A DNA stretch of 64,000 nucleotides from Arthrobacter saudimassiliensis (GTDB lineage Bacteria; Actinomycetota; Actinomycetes; Actinomycetales; Micrococcaceae), in assembly GCA_900016675.1 (NCBI GenBank), contig LN483070.1, forward strand, positions 744,001-808,000, given 5' to 3'. The notes under the pieces are model-generated. The model was not told the DNA's origin, did not search any database, and saw nothing but the letters and a program-made list of their open reading frames with translations. Made by a program: the position numbers and the translations under genes. Positions 8,887-17,245 of the stretch are shown one piece after another. How positions within the stretch are numbered: the stretch's first letter is position 1; the number at the start of each line of letters is the position of its first letter.

Positions 8887-9305
8887 GCTCGGAAGTCCCT
8901 CCCACCGCCGCCCAGCAGAAGGCGGAGACGACGTCCCTGGGTGACCTGCTGGGCCAGGTAAGCCAGGACATGTCCACCCTGATGCGCCAGGAGCTGGAAC
9001 TGGCCAAAGCCGAGCTGAAGCAGACCGCCGGCCGCGCAGGCAAGGGCGCGGGCATGCTGACCGGAGCCGCGGTCGCCGGCTGGTTTGTGCTCCTGTTCCT
9101 CTCCGTCGCCCTGTGGTGGGCACTCGGGCTGTGGCTCGGCCTGGGCTGGTCCGCGGTGATCGTGGCCCTCATCTGGGCCATCATCGCGGCCGTCCTCGCC
9201 GCCCGCGGGCGCACCGAACTCAAGGCGGTCCGCGGTATGCCGCAGACCCAGCAGACACTCCAGGAGATTCCCCCGACCCTCAAGCCGAACGAGGAGACAC
9301 CATGA
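8883..9305 (+). CDS. Actinobacterial Holin-X family (phage-holin-like) membrane protein
   Basis: A 140-aa protein with an N-terminal amphipathic helix (LGDLLGQVSQDMSTLMRQEL) followed by two adjacent transmembrane helices at about residues 58-80 and 85-108, then a short polar tail. This is the layout of the PF07332-type proteins annotated as 'phage holin family'. They are chromosomal in actinobacteria, and no other phage gene is nearby. It overlaps both neighbours by 4 nt. Its role is unknown; membrane organisation under stress is an inference. Confidence 0.85.
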   Translation: MSSEVPPTAAQQKAETTSLGDLLGQVSQDMSTLMRQELELAKAELKQTAGRAGKGAGMLTGAAVAGWFVLLFLSVALWWALGLWLGLGWSAVIVALIWAIIAAVLAARGRTELKAVRGMPQTQQTLQEIPPTLKPNEETP

Positions 9306-9898
9306 GCGAAAACCCGGATGCCATCCGTGCCGAGATCGAAGAGACCCGACGCCGGCTCGGAACCAACGTGGACGCCGTCGCGGACAAGGTCACCCCGTCC
9401 AACGTGGTGAACCGCCAGAAGGAAAAGGTGAGGGACGCCGTGTTCGGCGCGAAGGACAAAGTCATGGGAAAGGCGTCAGACATGAGCGATGCGGTGCAGG
9501 GCCAGGCAGCCAACGCCCAGGACGGCCTGTCCCAGGCCTCCGACGCCGTGGCGGGTGCCCCGCGGCGGGCAGCCGAGAAGGCCCAGGGCAACCCCCTGGC
9601 CGCCGGCCTGATTGCCTTCGGCGCCGGGCTGCTGGCCGCCTCCCTGATCCCGGCAAGTGAGAAGGAGCGCGAGGCGGCCGACAACCTGAAGACGGCTGCC
9701 GAGCCCATGACCGGGCAGCTCGCCGACGCCGCCCGGGAAGTGGCCGAGGGCCTGAAGGAGCCGGCGCAGGAAGCAATGGAGAACGTCAAGGAAACCGCAG
9801 CGGGGGCCGCAGACACGGTCCGCGGCGAAGGACAGGCTGCGGCGTCCGAGGTACGTGACCATGCGGCCGGCGCCGCCGACGACGTCCGCGGCGCCTAG
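9302..9898 (+). CDS. DUF3618 domain membrane-associated protein
   Basis: A 198-aa protein. The N-terminus (SENPDAIRAEIEETRRRLG) is the signature of DUF3618. A long amphipathic helical region with repeated A/Q/D/E/K patterns follows. One hydrophobic Ala/Gly-rich segment lies near residues 98-118, and the helical tail contains repeated 'AAGAADxVRGxx' units. The start ATG overlaps the Holin-X stop. Residues 39-95 and 120-198 look like LEA/apolipoprotein-type repeats, similar in style to the first gene of the operon. Confidence 0.85.
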   Translation: MSENPDAIRAEIEETRRRLGTNVDAVADKVTPSNVVNRQKEKVRDAVFGAKDKVMGKASDMSDAVQGQAANAQDGLSQASDAVAGAPRRAAEKAQGNPLAAGLIAFGAGLLAASLIPASEKEREAADNLKTAAEPMTGQLADAAREVAEGLKEPAQEAMENVKETAAGAADTVRGEGQAAASEVRDHAAGAADDVRGA

Positions 9899-9937
9899 GA
9901 CCGCGCAGCGCCCAACCGAGCCAGGACAGGAGACAGC

Positions 9938-10210
9938 ATGACGGAACAGACCGGACACACTGGAGAGCCCGCGTCCGGGGAGGCCGAAGCGGCCGAAACG
10001 GCAGCCGGAGCCTCAGGCAGCGCAGGTGCCGGCGCGCCTGCCGGTTCGGCGGACAGCGCCGGGGCGGACAGCGGCGACGCCGTGCCCACCATCGACAATT
10101 TCGCGGAGATCTCGGGGCCGGACCGGCGGACCGAGGAGGACAAGCTCCCGCCGGTTCCCGGGGCCGACGGCGGTGCCACGGATCCCCATCCGGGCGGCAG
10201 CCCCGTCTAG
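9938..10210 (+). CDS. small acidic, disordered protein, 90 aa
   Basis: A very acidic, Ala/Gly/Ser-rich protein with no hydrophobic segment or Cys. It ends with a Pro/Gly-rich tail. The ATG is preceded by AGGAGA at good spacing. It lies 39 nt after the DUF3618 gene and before a strong terminator, so it is the last gene of the operon. I do not recognise a family; it may be a cytoplasmic partner of the membrane proteins upstream. Confidence 0.65.
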   Translation: MTEQTGHTGEPASGEAEAAETAAGASGSAGAGAPAGSADSAGADSGDAVPTIDNFAEISGPDRRTEEDKLPPVPGADGGATDPHPGGSPV

Positions 10211-10226
10211 GGGTTGTCCACGCACT

Positions 10227-10264
10227 GACGGCGGGGCCGCAGCTTTGGCTGCGGCCCCGCCGTC
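10227..10264. terminator. bidirectional terminator
   Basis: A perfect 17-bp stem (GACGGCGGGGCCGCAGC with its complement) around TTTG. It lies between the converging operon and the ABC exporter genes. Confidence 0.85.
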
Positions 10265-10279
10265 GTTTCCGGTCATTCG

Positions 10280-10963
10280 TCAGCCGGCAGGCTGCTCCCG
10301 GGTGATGACGCCCTTTTCCAACCGGAGCCTGACATCCGTGCGGGCGGCCAGCGCCTGGTCGTGGGTGACCACGAGGATCGTGGTGCCCTCCCTGCGGCAC
10401 AGGCTGCCCAGCAGATCGATGATCCGCTCTCCCGTTTCCTCGTCCAGGTTGCCGGTGGGCTCGTCGGCCAGGATGAGCCGGGGCCTGTTGGCCAAGGCAC
10501 GGGCGATGGAGACGCGCTGCTGCTGACCGCCGGAGAGCCGATTGGCCTTCCGGTCGTGCAGGTCAGGGGTCAGTTCGACCTCGTTCAGCAGCTGCTCGGC
10601 GCGGCTGCTGCGCGCTTCGCGCGCGAGTCCGGCGAATTCCATGGGCAGCATGACGTTTTCCCGGGCGGTGAGGTTGGGAACCAGGTTGTACTGCTGGAAG
10701 ACGAAACCGATGCCGGTGCGGCGGTATTCGGTCAGCCTGCCCTCCGGCAGGGTGGAAATGTTGACGCCGTCGACCACCACGTCCCCGCTGGTCGCCTTGT
10801 CCAGCCCGCCCAGGATGGACAGCAGCGTGGACTTGCCGCTGCCGCTGCGGCCCAGGATGGCGCCGAAGGTGCCCTGCGGGAGGGTGAACGAGACGCCGTT
10901 GACGGGGGTGATCCGGCCCTCGCCCGCCTGGAACTCCTTGACCACGTTCCTTACTTCAAGCAC
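10280..10963 (-). CDS. ABC transporter ATPase (MacB/LolD type)
   Basis: A 227-aa ATPase with Walker A GRSGSGKST near residue 38, a Q-loop in FVFQQYNL, the signature LSGGQQQRVSIARA and Walker B LILADEPTGNLD. The 'DEPTGNLD' form is typical of the MacB/LolD/FtsE group that powers FtsX-type permeases. It starts 2 nt after the permease gene, so it is in the same operon. It probably drives export or mechanotransmission at the membrane; the substrate is unknown. Confidence 0.94.
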   Translation of the reverse strand: MLEVRNVVKEFQAGEGRITPVNGVSFTLPQGTFGAILGRSGSGKSTLLSILGGLDKATSGDVVVDGVNISTLPEGRLTEYRRTGIGFVFQQYNLVPNLTARENVMLPMEFAGLAREARSSRAEQLLNEVELTPDLHDRKANRLSGGQQQRVSIARALANRPRLILADEPTGNLDEETGERIIDLLGSLCRREGTTILVVTHDQALAARTDVRLRLEKGVITREQPAG

Positions 10964-10965
10964 GG

Positions 10966-12447
10966 TTATTCTCCTCGCAGGACTTCGATGGGACGGATCC
11001 GGGCGGTCAGCAGGGCCGGTACCAGGGCGCCGAGGGCGGCGATAAAGAGGATGCCGAGGGCGCCGAAGGCGATGGTTCCCGCGCCGACCGTGGTGGTGAC
11101 GGTGCCGATGAGCTCCGCGGTCTGCCCGAAGGGCGCGCCGGGCCCGCCGTCCGCCGGAGCGGCCGGGGCAGCCCCGTTCGCCGGAGCCTGCCCGGCGTCG
11201 GGCGGCGCCTGCAGGCCCGAATCCGCGCCGGGAGGTCCGCCCGCCGTGGCCGCGGCTGCGGTGTCCGTGCCGGAGTCCACCAGGGCCGAGGCCACCGGGC
11301 CGCTGGCGGCAAAGGCGATCAGGGAGCCGACGACGGCGCCGATCACCACCAGCACCAGCGCCTCCAGGACGAATTGCGCGGCGATGGTGCGGTTGGGGGC
11401 GCCCACGGCCTTCAGGACGCCGATTTCGCGGCGGCGCTCGCGGACCACCATGATCATGACCAGCAGGACGATCAGCCCGGCGGTGACCAGGGCGGCGATG
11501 AACCCGACCAGGGAGATGGACTGCACGCCCGCCAGCGAGTCGATGGCCTCGGACAGCCCGGTCGAGCCGGCGGCAACGTCCACGCGGTCGCTGCCCAGGG
11601 CGTCCGCGATGGCGGACCGGACGGCTTCGACGTTTTCCATGCTGTCGGCGGTGACCGTGACGGCACTGAGCTCATCGGTCCTGCCGGTGAGCTCCTGCGC
11701 GGCGGCCAGGGGCAGGTAGAGGGTGTTGTTGTCGAACTCGGTGCCGGCGTCGAAGATGCCGGTGACCGTGAAGCTGCGGCCCAGGGCCTCGAAGCTGTCG
11801 CCGACGGCGAGGCCGTTGTGCTCGGCCAGCGAGGTGCCCAGCAGGGCGTCCGACGAACCCGCCGCGTAGTCGGTGATCGCCGTGCCCGCGGTCAGGGACA
11901 GCCCGGCGTCCGCGGCGTCGGTTCCGGTCGCCGTGATCGGCAGCGGGAAGGACGGAGCGCCGCTGCTGCCGTCGGCGTCGCCGGTGTCATTGCCGCCGCC
12001 GTTGTTGCGGTTGCCCAGGGTACCGGGGTCGACGGCGGATTCCAGGCTGGTCGAGCCGGCGGTGGACATTCCGCCCGGCCCGCCGCCCATGCCCTGGCCG
12101 CCCGTAGTGTCGTCCTCCGTCCCGGTTTCGGCGTCGTCCTCGGCCGTGGACAGGCGCAGGTCCAGGCTGCCGGCTGCGGCGCTGACGTGGTCCAGGTTCC
12201 CCACGGTCGTCAGGTCCTCCCCGGTGAGCGGTTCGCCGCCGCCCTCGAAGCCGCGGGCCCCGGCGGGACTGACGGTCAGTTCCGTGCCGATCTGGCCCTT
12301 GAGGTCGGCGACCTTGCCCGTCACGGCCTGGTGCGCGACCAGCATGGACAGGGCCAGGCCGATGGCCACGGCGAGGATGACGATCACCGAGGCGCTGCGC
12401 ACCTTGTTGCGGAACGCGTTGCCCAGACTGCGGGCGAGAATGTTCAT
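10966..12447 (-). CDS. ABC transporter permease, FtsX/MacB family
   Basis: A 493-aa permease. A first transmembrane helix at about residues 18-40 is followed by a large extracytoplasmic domain (about 41-310), then three helices near the C-terminus, as in MacB-type permeases. The external domain has a Gly/Met/Ser-rich low-complexity stretch (about 110-160). Between helices 3 and 4 there is a Pro/Ala-rich insert. It ends with the typical RPIEVLRGE. It is the first gene of a two-gene operon with the ATPase. In Gram-positives such systems often export antimicrobials or act with sensor kinases, but no kinase gene is adjacent. Confidence 0.92.
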   Translation of the reverse strand: MNILARSLGNAFRNKVRSASVIVILAVAIGLALSMLVAHQAVTGKVADLKGQIGTELTVSPAGARGFEGGGEPLTGEDLTTVGNLDHVSAAAGSLDLRLSTAEDDAETGTEDDTTGGQGMGGGPGGMSTAGSTSLESAVDPGTLGNRNNGGGNDTGDADGSSGAPSFPLPITATGTDAADAGLSLTAGTAITDYAAGSSDALLGTSLAEHNGLAVGDSFEALGRSFTVTGIFDAGTEFDNNTLYLPLAAAQELTGRTDELSAVTVTADSMENVEAVRSAIADALGSDRVDVAAGSTGLSEAIDSLAGVQSISLVGFIAALVTAGLIVLLVMIMVVRERRREIGVLKAVGAPNRTIAAQFVLEALVLVVIGAVVGSLIAFAASGPVASALVDSGTDTAAAATAGGPPGADSGLQAPPDAGQAPANGAAPAAPADGGPGAPFGQTAELIGTVTTTVGAGTIAFGALGILFIAALGALVPALLTARIRPIEVLRGE

Positions 12448-12617
12448 GCTTCCTCCGTAGGCTTCCTGCAGCGGTCCGCTGCAGGACCAGCATCGGCCCG
12501 CCCGCTGTGCCCGGAGTTGTGTTCGCCTGTGCCCGATCTGTGAGCAGTGCGTGGGGGCGCGCCGCCACGCGGGCGGCAGGCCCGGCCCGGGGCGTCCCGG
12601 CCGCCTGACGGCGCAGC

Positions 12618-12651
12618 GAAGGGGGCCGCAGCCGGTGCTGCGGCCCCCTTC
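12618..12651. terminator. hairpin terminator
   Basis: A perfect 15-bp stem (GAAGGGGGCCGCAGC with its complement) and a 4-nt loop, 13 nt downstream of the Gfo/Idh stop on the - strand. It ends that transcript. Confidence 0.8.
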
Positions 12652-12663
12652 TGTGTGGAACGG

Positions 12664-13800
12664 TCAGGCGCTGCGCGCCGGCATGGATTCGTCGTTGGGG
12701 TAGCGCACCCCGAGGTCGGCGCGCACGGCGTCGAACAGCTGCAGGGTCCGCACGGATTCCGACCAGGGCATGGTGGGGCTTTCCAGCAGCCCGTCCTGGA
12801 CGCAGCGGGTCACCTCGCGGACCTCGTAGGTGTAGCCGTTGCCCACCTGCGGGAAGCGCTCCACCCGTTCGCTTCCGCCGTGCGGGGCGACGGTGAGCTC
12901 CACCGGGTTGTGCAGCGGCGCGCCGGTCCGCAGCCACCCGGCGCTGCCGCTGATCGTGGCCGTCCTCGGCCCCGATGCCGCCAGGGAGGACATGAGCTGC
13001 GCGATGGCGCCGGAGGCGTATTTGAAGGTCAGGGCGTTCTGCACGTCCACCCCGTCCTGGTTCAGGACGCCGACGGCGGCGACTTCGTCGGGGAAGCCCA
13101 GCGCCCCGACGGCGAGGGTCAGCGGGTAGACGGTCAGGTCCAGCAGCGCGCCGCCGCCGGCCGCCGGGTTCCACAGCCGGCTGGCGGGGTCATAGGGCGC
13201 CGGGAAACCCAGGTCTGCCTGCACCCAGCGGATCTCGCCCAGCTCGCCGGAGGCGATGATCTCCCAGATCCGGTTGATGCAGGGAAGGAAGCGGGTCCAG
13301 ACGGCCTCCATGAGGAACACCTGCCGCGCTTCGGCCAGGGCGACCAGGTCCTCGGCTTCCCGGGCGTTGATGGTCAGCGACTTTTCACAGAGCACGTGCT
13401 TGCCTGCTTCGATGGCCTCGCGCGCAATCTCGTAGTGCTGGCCGTGCGGCGCCGCGATGTACACGACATCCACGTCCGGGTCCTCGAAGAGCCTCGAATA
13501 ACCCTTGCCTTCGGGGCCGTCATAGTAGGCGCGGGCGAATCCGAAACGTTCGGCGAACTCCTCGGCATTGGCGCGGCTGCGGGAGCTCACCGCCTGCAGG
13601 ACGGCGTCCTCCAGGCGGGCAATGTCCTCGGTGACCCGGCCGGCGATCCCGCCGGTGGCGACCACGCCCCATCGCAGGGTCCGGCCCGTGGCCTGGACGG
13701 GACTGGGAGCTCCCGGCAGGACACAGGGAGGGGTGGGGATGCGTGTTTGCGCGTACATCGTCGTTGACTTCGCTTTCTCCTGGACACCGGCTTCCATCAT
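12664..13800 (-). CDS. Gfo/Idh/MocA family NAD(P)-dependent oxidoreductase
   Basis: A 378-aa protein with an N-terminal Rossmann fold ([15 protein letters not shown] near residue 42), the family motif with catalytic Lys in HVLCEKSLT near 137, and the C-terminal Gfo/Idh alpha/beta domain. Members oxidise or reduce sugars, inositols or dihydrodiols; the substrate cannot be inferred. The start is uncertain. ATG 13800 has a weak ribosome binding site and gives a 40-residue N-terminal extension; ATG 13758 is an alternative. It is separated from the carbonic anhydrase gene by 67 nt. Confidence 0.88.
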   Translation of the reverse strand: MMEAGVQEKAKSTTMYAQTRIPTPPCVLPGAPSPVQATGRTLRWGVVATGGIAGRVTEDIARLEDAVLQAVSSRSRANAEEFAERFGFARAYYDGPEGKGYSRLFEDPDVDVVYIAAPHGQHYEIAREAIEAGKHVLCEKSLTINAREAEDLVALAEARQVFLMEAVWTRFLPCINRIWEIIASGELGEIRWVQADLGFPAPYDPASRLWNPAAGGGALLDLTVYPLTLAVGALGFPDEVAAVGVLNQDGVDVQNALTFKYASGAIAQLMSSLAASGPRTATISGSAGWLRTGAPLHNPVELTVAPHGGSERVERFPQVGNGYTYEVREVTRCVQDGLLESPTMPWSESVRTLQLFDAVRADLGVRYPNDESMPARSA

Positions 13801-13812
13801 TGTGCGCCCTGT

Positions 13813-13859
13813 CGGCCGGGCCGCCTACCGTCCGGGGTGTTTCCCACGGCCGGGCCGCC
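13813..13859. repeat. pair of 13-bp direct repeats
   Basis: CGGCCGGGCCGCC occurs at 13813-13825 and again at 13847-13859, in the gap between the Gfo/Idh and carbonic anhydrase genes. The repeats are GC-rich and may be incidental. Confidence 0.5.
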
Positions 13860-13867
13860 GCCGCCGG

Positions 13868-14410
13868 TCAGCGTGCGGCGGGGGAGCCGGGCGCGGCCAC
13901 GGCCTCGCGGTGGGCCGCCGCGGTCTCGACGTAGTGTTCCGCGCTCCGGGTCAGGGCGGCGGCCTCGGCCTCGGTCAGCTCCCGCCGGACCTTGGCGGGC
14001 ACGCCGGCAACCAGCGAACCGGGCGGCACGACCGTGCCTTCCAGGACCAGGGCTCCGGCGGCAACCAGCGACCCGGCGCCGATGTGGGCGCCGTTCATGA
14101 CCGTTGCGCTCATGCCGATCAGGCAGCCGTCCTCCACCGTGCAGCCGTGCACGACGGCGGCGTGGCCCACGGTGACCCCGTTGCCCAGCGTGGCCGGAAA
14201 CTCGGGGTCGGCGTGTACCACCACGTTGTCCTGCAGGTTGGTGTCGGCGCCGATGCGGATGGGCGCGCTGTCACCGCGCACGCTGGCGCCGTAGAACGCG
14301 CTGGACCGCGGCCCCATGACGACATCGCCGATCAGAGAGGCGGTGGGGGCCAGGAACACGGAGGGATCGACGTCGGGCGTGCGCCCGCGGAGGGAAATGA
14401 TGTGAGCCAT
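13868..14410 (-). CDS. gamma-carbonic anhydrase-like protein (left-handed beta-helix)
   Basis: A 180-aa hexapeptide-repeat protein. It shows GDVVMGPRSSAFYGASVRGD and three candidate zinc His residues: one in DNVVVHAD and two in VGHAAVVHG. This is the CaiE/PaaY/gamma-CA arrangement. It may hydrate CO2 or be a divergent family member. The start ATG at 14410 lies 46 nt after purU on the same strand, so the two may be co-transcribed. The C-terminus is an Ala-rich helix. Confidence 0.9.
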   Translation of the reverse strand: MAHIISLRGRTPDVDPSVFLAPTASLIGDVVMGPRSSAFYGASVRGDSAPIRIGADTNLQDNVVVHADPEFPATLGNGVTVGHAAVVHGCTVEDGCLIGMSATVMNGAHIGAGSLVAAGALVLEGTVVPPGSLVAGVPAKVRRELTEAEAAALTRSAEHYVETAAAHREAVAAPGSPAAR

Positions 14411-14456
14411 GCCATAGACCCTACCCGGCGTCCCGTCGCCGCGCGGAGCCGCGGGG

Positions 14457-15344
14457 TCAGTTGAAGACGATGGTGCGGCGTCCGTCCAGCAGGACGCGGT
14501 GCTCGGCGTGCCACTGCACGGCCTTGGACAGGGTGCGGCCCTCCACACCGCTGCCGATGGCCACCAGCTGCGACGTGGTGCGGGCATGGTCCACCCGGAC
14601 CACTTCCTGTTCGATGATCGGGCCCTCGTCCAGGTCGCTGGTCACGTAGTGCGCAGTGGCGCCGATGAGCTTCACGCCGCGGGCGTGGGCCTGGTGGTAG
14701 GGGCGCGCGCCCTTGAAGGAGGGCAGGAAGGAATGGTGGATGTTGATGGCGCGCCCCGCCAGGTCCCGGCACAGCCCGTCGCTCAGGATCTGCATGTAGC
14801 GGGCCAGCACCACCAGTTCAATGTCGAGTTCGGCCATCAGGGCACGGAGGCGGTCCTCGGCGTCGGCCTTGGAGGAGGCGGTCACCGGCACGTGGTGGAA
14901 GGGCACGCCGTAGAAATCGGCCATGCCCTCCAGGTCCCGGTGGTTGGACACGATGGCCGGGACCTCGATGGGCAGGTTCCCGGCGCGCTGCTGGAACAGC
15001 AGGTCATTGAGGCAGTGCCCGGCCTTCGAGGCCATGATCAGCGTGCGCACCGGCACCCCGGCGCGGTGCAGCTGCCAGTCCATGCCGAAGCGGCCGGCCA
15101 CCTCGGCGAGGGCCGAGTGGACGACGTCGCGCCCGGACCCGGAGGTGAAGGCCACCCGCATGAAGAAGGAGCCGGTTTCGGGGGATCCGTACTGCTGCGA
15201 TTCGGTGATGTTCCCGCCGGCCGAGGCCAGGGCGCCGGCGACGGCGGCGACGATGCCGGGCCGGTCCGCGCAGGACAGGGTCAGCGTGTAGGCGCCGGAG
15301 TCGGCGGATGCGGCGGAGGCAGGGGGAAGTACGGGATCAGTCAC
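14457..15344 (-). CDS. purU: formyltetrahydrofolate deformylase
   Basis: Hydrolyses 10-formyl-THF to formate and THF, balancing the one-carbon pool. The 295-aa protein has an N-terminal ACT-like regulatory domain (about residues 18-95) and a formyltransferase-fold catalytic domain. The catalytic Asn/His lie in INIHHSFLPSFKGA and the Asp in VTSDLDEGPII. The GTG start is inferred from the ORF limit; the ribosome binding site is weak. It is divergent from the GNAT gene and lies about 2 kb from glyA-folD. Confidence 0.96.
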   Translation of the reverse strand: MTDPVLPPASAASADSGAYTLTLSCADRPGIVAAVAGALASAGGNITESQQYGSPETGSFFMRVAFTSGSGRDVVHSALAEVAGRFGMDWQLHRAGVPVRTLIMASKAGHCLNDLLFQQRAGNLPIEVPAIVSNHRDLEGMADFYGVPFHHVPVTASSKADAEDRLRALMAELDIELVVLARYMQILSDGLCRDLAGRAINIHHSFLPSFKGARPYHQAHARGVKLIGATAHYVTSDLDEGPIIEQEVVRVDHARTTSQLVAIGSGVEGRTLSKAVQWHAEHRVLLDGRRTIVFN

Positions 15345-15378
15345 CCGACAAGGTTACCGTCAGGCGCGGCAGCTGGCT

Positions 15379-15384
15379 TAGGCT
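15379..15384 (+). promoter_or_regulatory. -10 box of a leaderless GNAT transcript (TAGGCT)
   Basis: TAGGCT is followed by exactly 6 nt and then the ATG at 15391. No ribosome binding site is present, so the transcript probably starts at or beside the A of the ATG. Confidence 0.65.
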
Positions 15385-15390
15385 GGCGGC

Positions 15391-15945
15391 ATGGACGTAA
15401 CTTTCGTGCAGCTCTCCGACAAGGACGAGGGAGAGCTGGTGAAGTTCCTGACCACCAACCGCTTTCCGTTCCACCGCAACGCCGCGCCCTCCGAGGCCCT
15501 GGTGCGGCAGCTGCTGCTGGAAGGCCGTTTCGAATCCGACGCCGTCCGCACCTTCTGGCTCATCGGAGACAACCAGCGCATGGGCCTGGTGATCCTGGAG
15601 GACCTGGACGGGCCCCGCCCGGCGTTCGACCTGCGGCTGGTCGAGGAGTTCCGCGGGCACGGCTACGGCGTGCCGATCGTCAAGGCGCTCGCCGGCCACG
15701 TCTTCACCACCTACCCGCAGACGCAGCGGCTGGCCGGGCGGACCCGGGCGGACAACATTGCCATGCGCCTGACCCTGCTGCGCGCCGGGTTCGTCAAGGA
15801 ATCCCACCACCGCCAGGCCTGGGAGCTGGAGGACGGGCCGGCGCTCGACGCCGTGACCTACGTCCTGCTGCGCTCGGACTGGGAGGCGGGAACCGTCACC
15901 GGCTTCCCGTGGGAGGACCTCGAGGAACCGTCCGCCCCGAGCTGA
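15391..15945 (+). CDS. GNAT-family N-acetyltransferase
   Basis: A 184-aa protein with the GNAT fold. The acetyl-CoA pyrophosphate loop is degenerate (EEFRGHGYGVPIVKAL near residue 89, replacing Q/RxxGxG/A) and a C-terminal ALxxGF-like element reads LLRAGFVKES. The substrate is unknown. It probably has a leaderless mRNA. The last 88 nt overlap the end of the convergent FAD oxidoreductase gene. Confidence 0.85.
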   Translation: MDVTFVQLSDKDEGELVKFLTTNRFPFHRNAAPSEALVRQLLLEGRFESDAVRTFWLIGDNQRMGLVILEDLDGPRPAFDLRLVEEFRGHGYGVPIVKALAGHVFTTYPQTQRLAGRTRADNIAMRLTLLRAGFVKESHHRQAWELEDGPALDAVTYVLLRSDWEAGTVTGFPWEDLEEPSAPS

Positions 15946-17003
15946 GCGACGGCGGCCAGCGCCGCTGCCCGTCCGGCCCGGGTCGCCCCCAGAGTGGAGG
16001 CGGACTCCCCGTAGCCGACCAGCAGCAGCCGCGGCTCGCGGGCCGTCCGGACGCCGTCCATCCGGATCCCGCCGCCGGGTTCACGCAGGTGCAGCGGGGC
16101 CAGGTGCTCCAGCGCGGCGCGGAAGCCCGTCGCCCACAGCACCGCGTCCACCGGCTCCACCGATCCGTCGGCGAACTCCGCCGCATCCCCGTGCAGGCGG
16201 CGCAGCGGCCCGCGCGAGACCAGGACCCCGGCCTCGATGCCGGCCCGGTACTCCTCCGTCAGCGGCAGGCCGGTCACGGACACCACGCTCTGCGGCGGCA
16301 GCCCGGCCCGGGTCCGCTCCCGGACCTTCGATTCGACCTCCCGGCCCCACTCGGCGTCGAACGGGCTGCGGGTGAACTGCGGCGGACGGCGGGTGGACCA
16401 CAGGGTGCGGGCGCCGGCGGCATCGAGCTGCAGCAGGAACTGCACCGCGGAGGTCCCCGCTCCGACCACCAGCACCCGCTGCCCGGCGAACTCCGCGGCG
16501 GAGCGGAAGTCATGGGTGTGCAGCTGCCGGCCGGTGAAGGCCTCCCGGCCCGGATACCAGGGCCAGTACGGCCGGTCCCACGTGCCGGTGGCGTTGATGA
16601 CCGTCCGCGCCCGCCATTGCCGGCCGTCGGCGGCCGAGACCAGCAGCCCGGCGTCGCCGTCGCGGCGGACCGCCTCGACCCGCACCGGCCGGACCACCGC
16701 CAGCCCGAACTGCTGCTCGTAGCGTCCGTAGTAGCGGGCGACGACGGCGGACGCCGGCTCGGCCGGGTCGGCGGGGCCCAGCGGCAGCCCGGGCAGGTCA
16801 TGCAGCCGGTGTGCGGCGCCCAGGGTGAGCGAATCCCAGCGGTGCCGCCAGGCCCCGCCCGGGCCCTCGTTGGCGTCCAGCACCGTGAAGTGGCGCCCGG
16901 GCTGCAGCCCGCGCCGCCGCAGATGCCATGCCGCGCTCAGCCCCGCCTGCCCCGCACCGATGACCACGACGTCGACTGCCGCGGCCGGCCCTGTTCGCTC
17001 CAT
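15858..17003 (-). CDS. FAD-dependent pyridine-nucleotide oxidoreductase (flavin monooxygenase-like)
   Basis: A 381-aa protein with two dinucleotide-binding motifs: an FAD-binding VVVIGAGQAGLSAAW near residue 11 and an NAD(P)H-binding VLVVGAGTSAVQ near 170. VINATGTWDRPYWPWYPG between them and LWATGFR late in the chain match the FMO/thioredoxin-reductase-like superfamily, which oxidises small molecules or reduces disulfides. No CxxC redox motif is present, so a monooxygenase-type role is more likely. The C-terminus extends 88 nt into the convergent GNAT gene. Confidence 0.87.
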   Translation of the reverse strand: MERTGPAAAVDVVVIGAGQAGLSAAWHLRRRGLQPGRHFTVLDANEGPGGAWRHRWDSLTLGAAHRLHDLPGLPLGPADPAEPASAVVARYYGRYEQQFGLAVVRPVRVEAVRRDGDAGLLVSAADGRQWRARTVINATGTWDRPYWPWYPGREAFTGRQLHTHDFRSAAEFAGQRVLVVGAGTSAVQFLLQLDAAGARTLWSTRRPPQFTRSPFDAEWGREVESKVRERTRAGLPPQSVVSVTGLPLTEEYRAGIEAGVLVSRGPLRRLHGDAAEFADGSVEPVDAVLWATGFRAALEHLAPLHLREPGGGIRMDGVRTAREPRLLLVGYGESASTLGATRAGRAAALAAVAQLGADGSSRSSHGKPVTVPASQSERSRT

Positions 17004-17061
17004 GACAGGGGGAACAGGCGGGCTGTGACGGCTATTCCTGCGGCGCTGCCGGAAGGCAGGC

Positions 17062-17067
17062 TAGGAT
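17062..17067 (+). promoter_or_regulatory. putative -10 of the glyA-folD transcript (TAGGAT)
   Basis: TAGGAT lies 6 nt upstream of the first paired base of the ZTP aptamer, so the transcript would begin right at the riboswitch. No clear -35 is visible. Confidence 0.55.
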
Positions 17068-17071
17068 GGGA

Positions 17072-17150
17072 TGGCCGCGACTGGCGTCGGGTGGGTCACC
17101 ACCGGGAAGCGGCAATGCTTGAGACCAACCACGGATCGCACGCCTGGGCC
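17072..17150 (+). promoter_or_regulatory. ZTP (pfl) riboswitch
   Basis: The conserved blocks appear in order. P1 strand GCCGC (17074-17078) runs into GACTGGC. A P2 hairpin GGTGG-GTCA-CCACC follows at 17090-17103. GGGAA (17104-17108) leads into the P1 partner GCGGC (17109-17113). After a linker comes CGCCTGGGC (17141-17149), the 3' pseudoknot block. This matches the ZTP/ZMP-sensing aptamer, which commonly precedes glyA, purH and folD and turns on one-carbon genes when 10-formyl-THF is short. The 95-nt expression platform before the glyA GTG has no obvious T-tract, so control may act on translation. Confidence 0.87.
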
Positions 17151-17245
17151 GAGGGTCACGCAGTCATCTTCTGGTCATGCCCCGCAGGCGGCCGTGCCTG
17201 GCAGGTAGCCTGACCTTGTCAATACCACCCCCGGGAGAACAACTC

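Noticed and set aside
8883-9305. Prophage holin
   Set aside because: The protein is Holin-X-like, but no integrase, capsid, tail or lysin gene lies nearby, and it is locked in an operon with DUF3618.
17004-17245. Glycine riboswitch ahead of glyA
   Set aside because: The tandem glycine aptamer blocks are missing, whereas the ZTP blocks are complete and in order.
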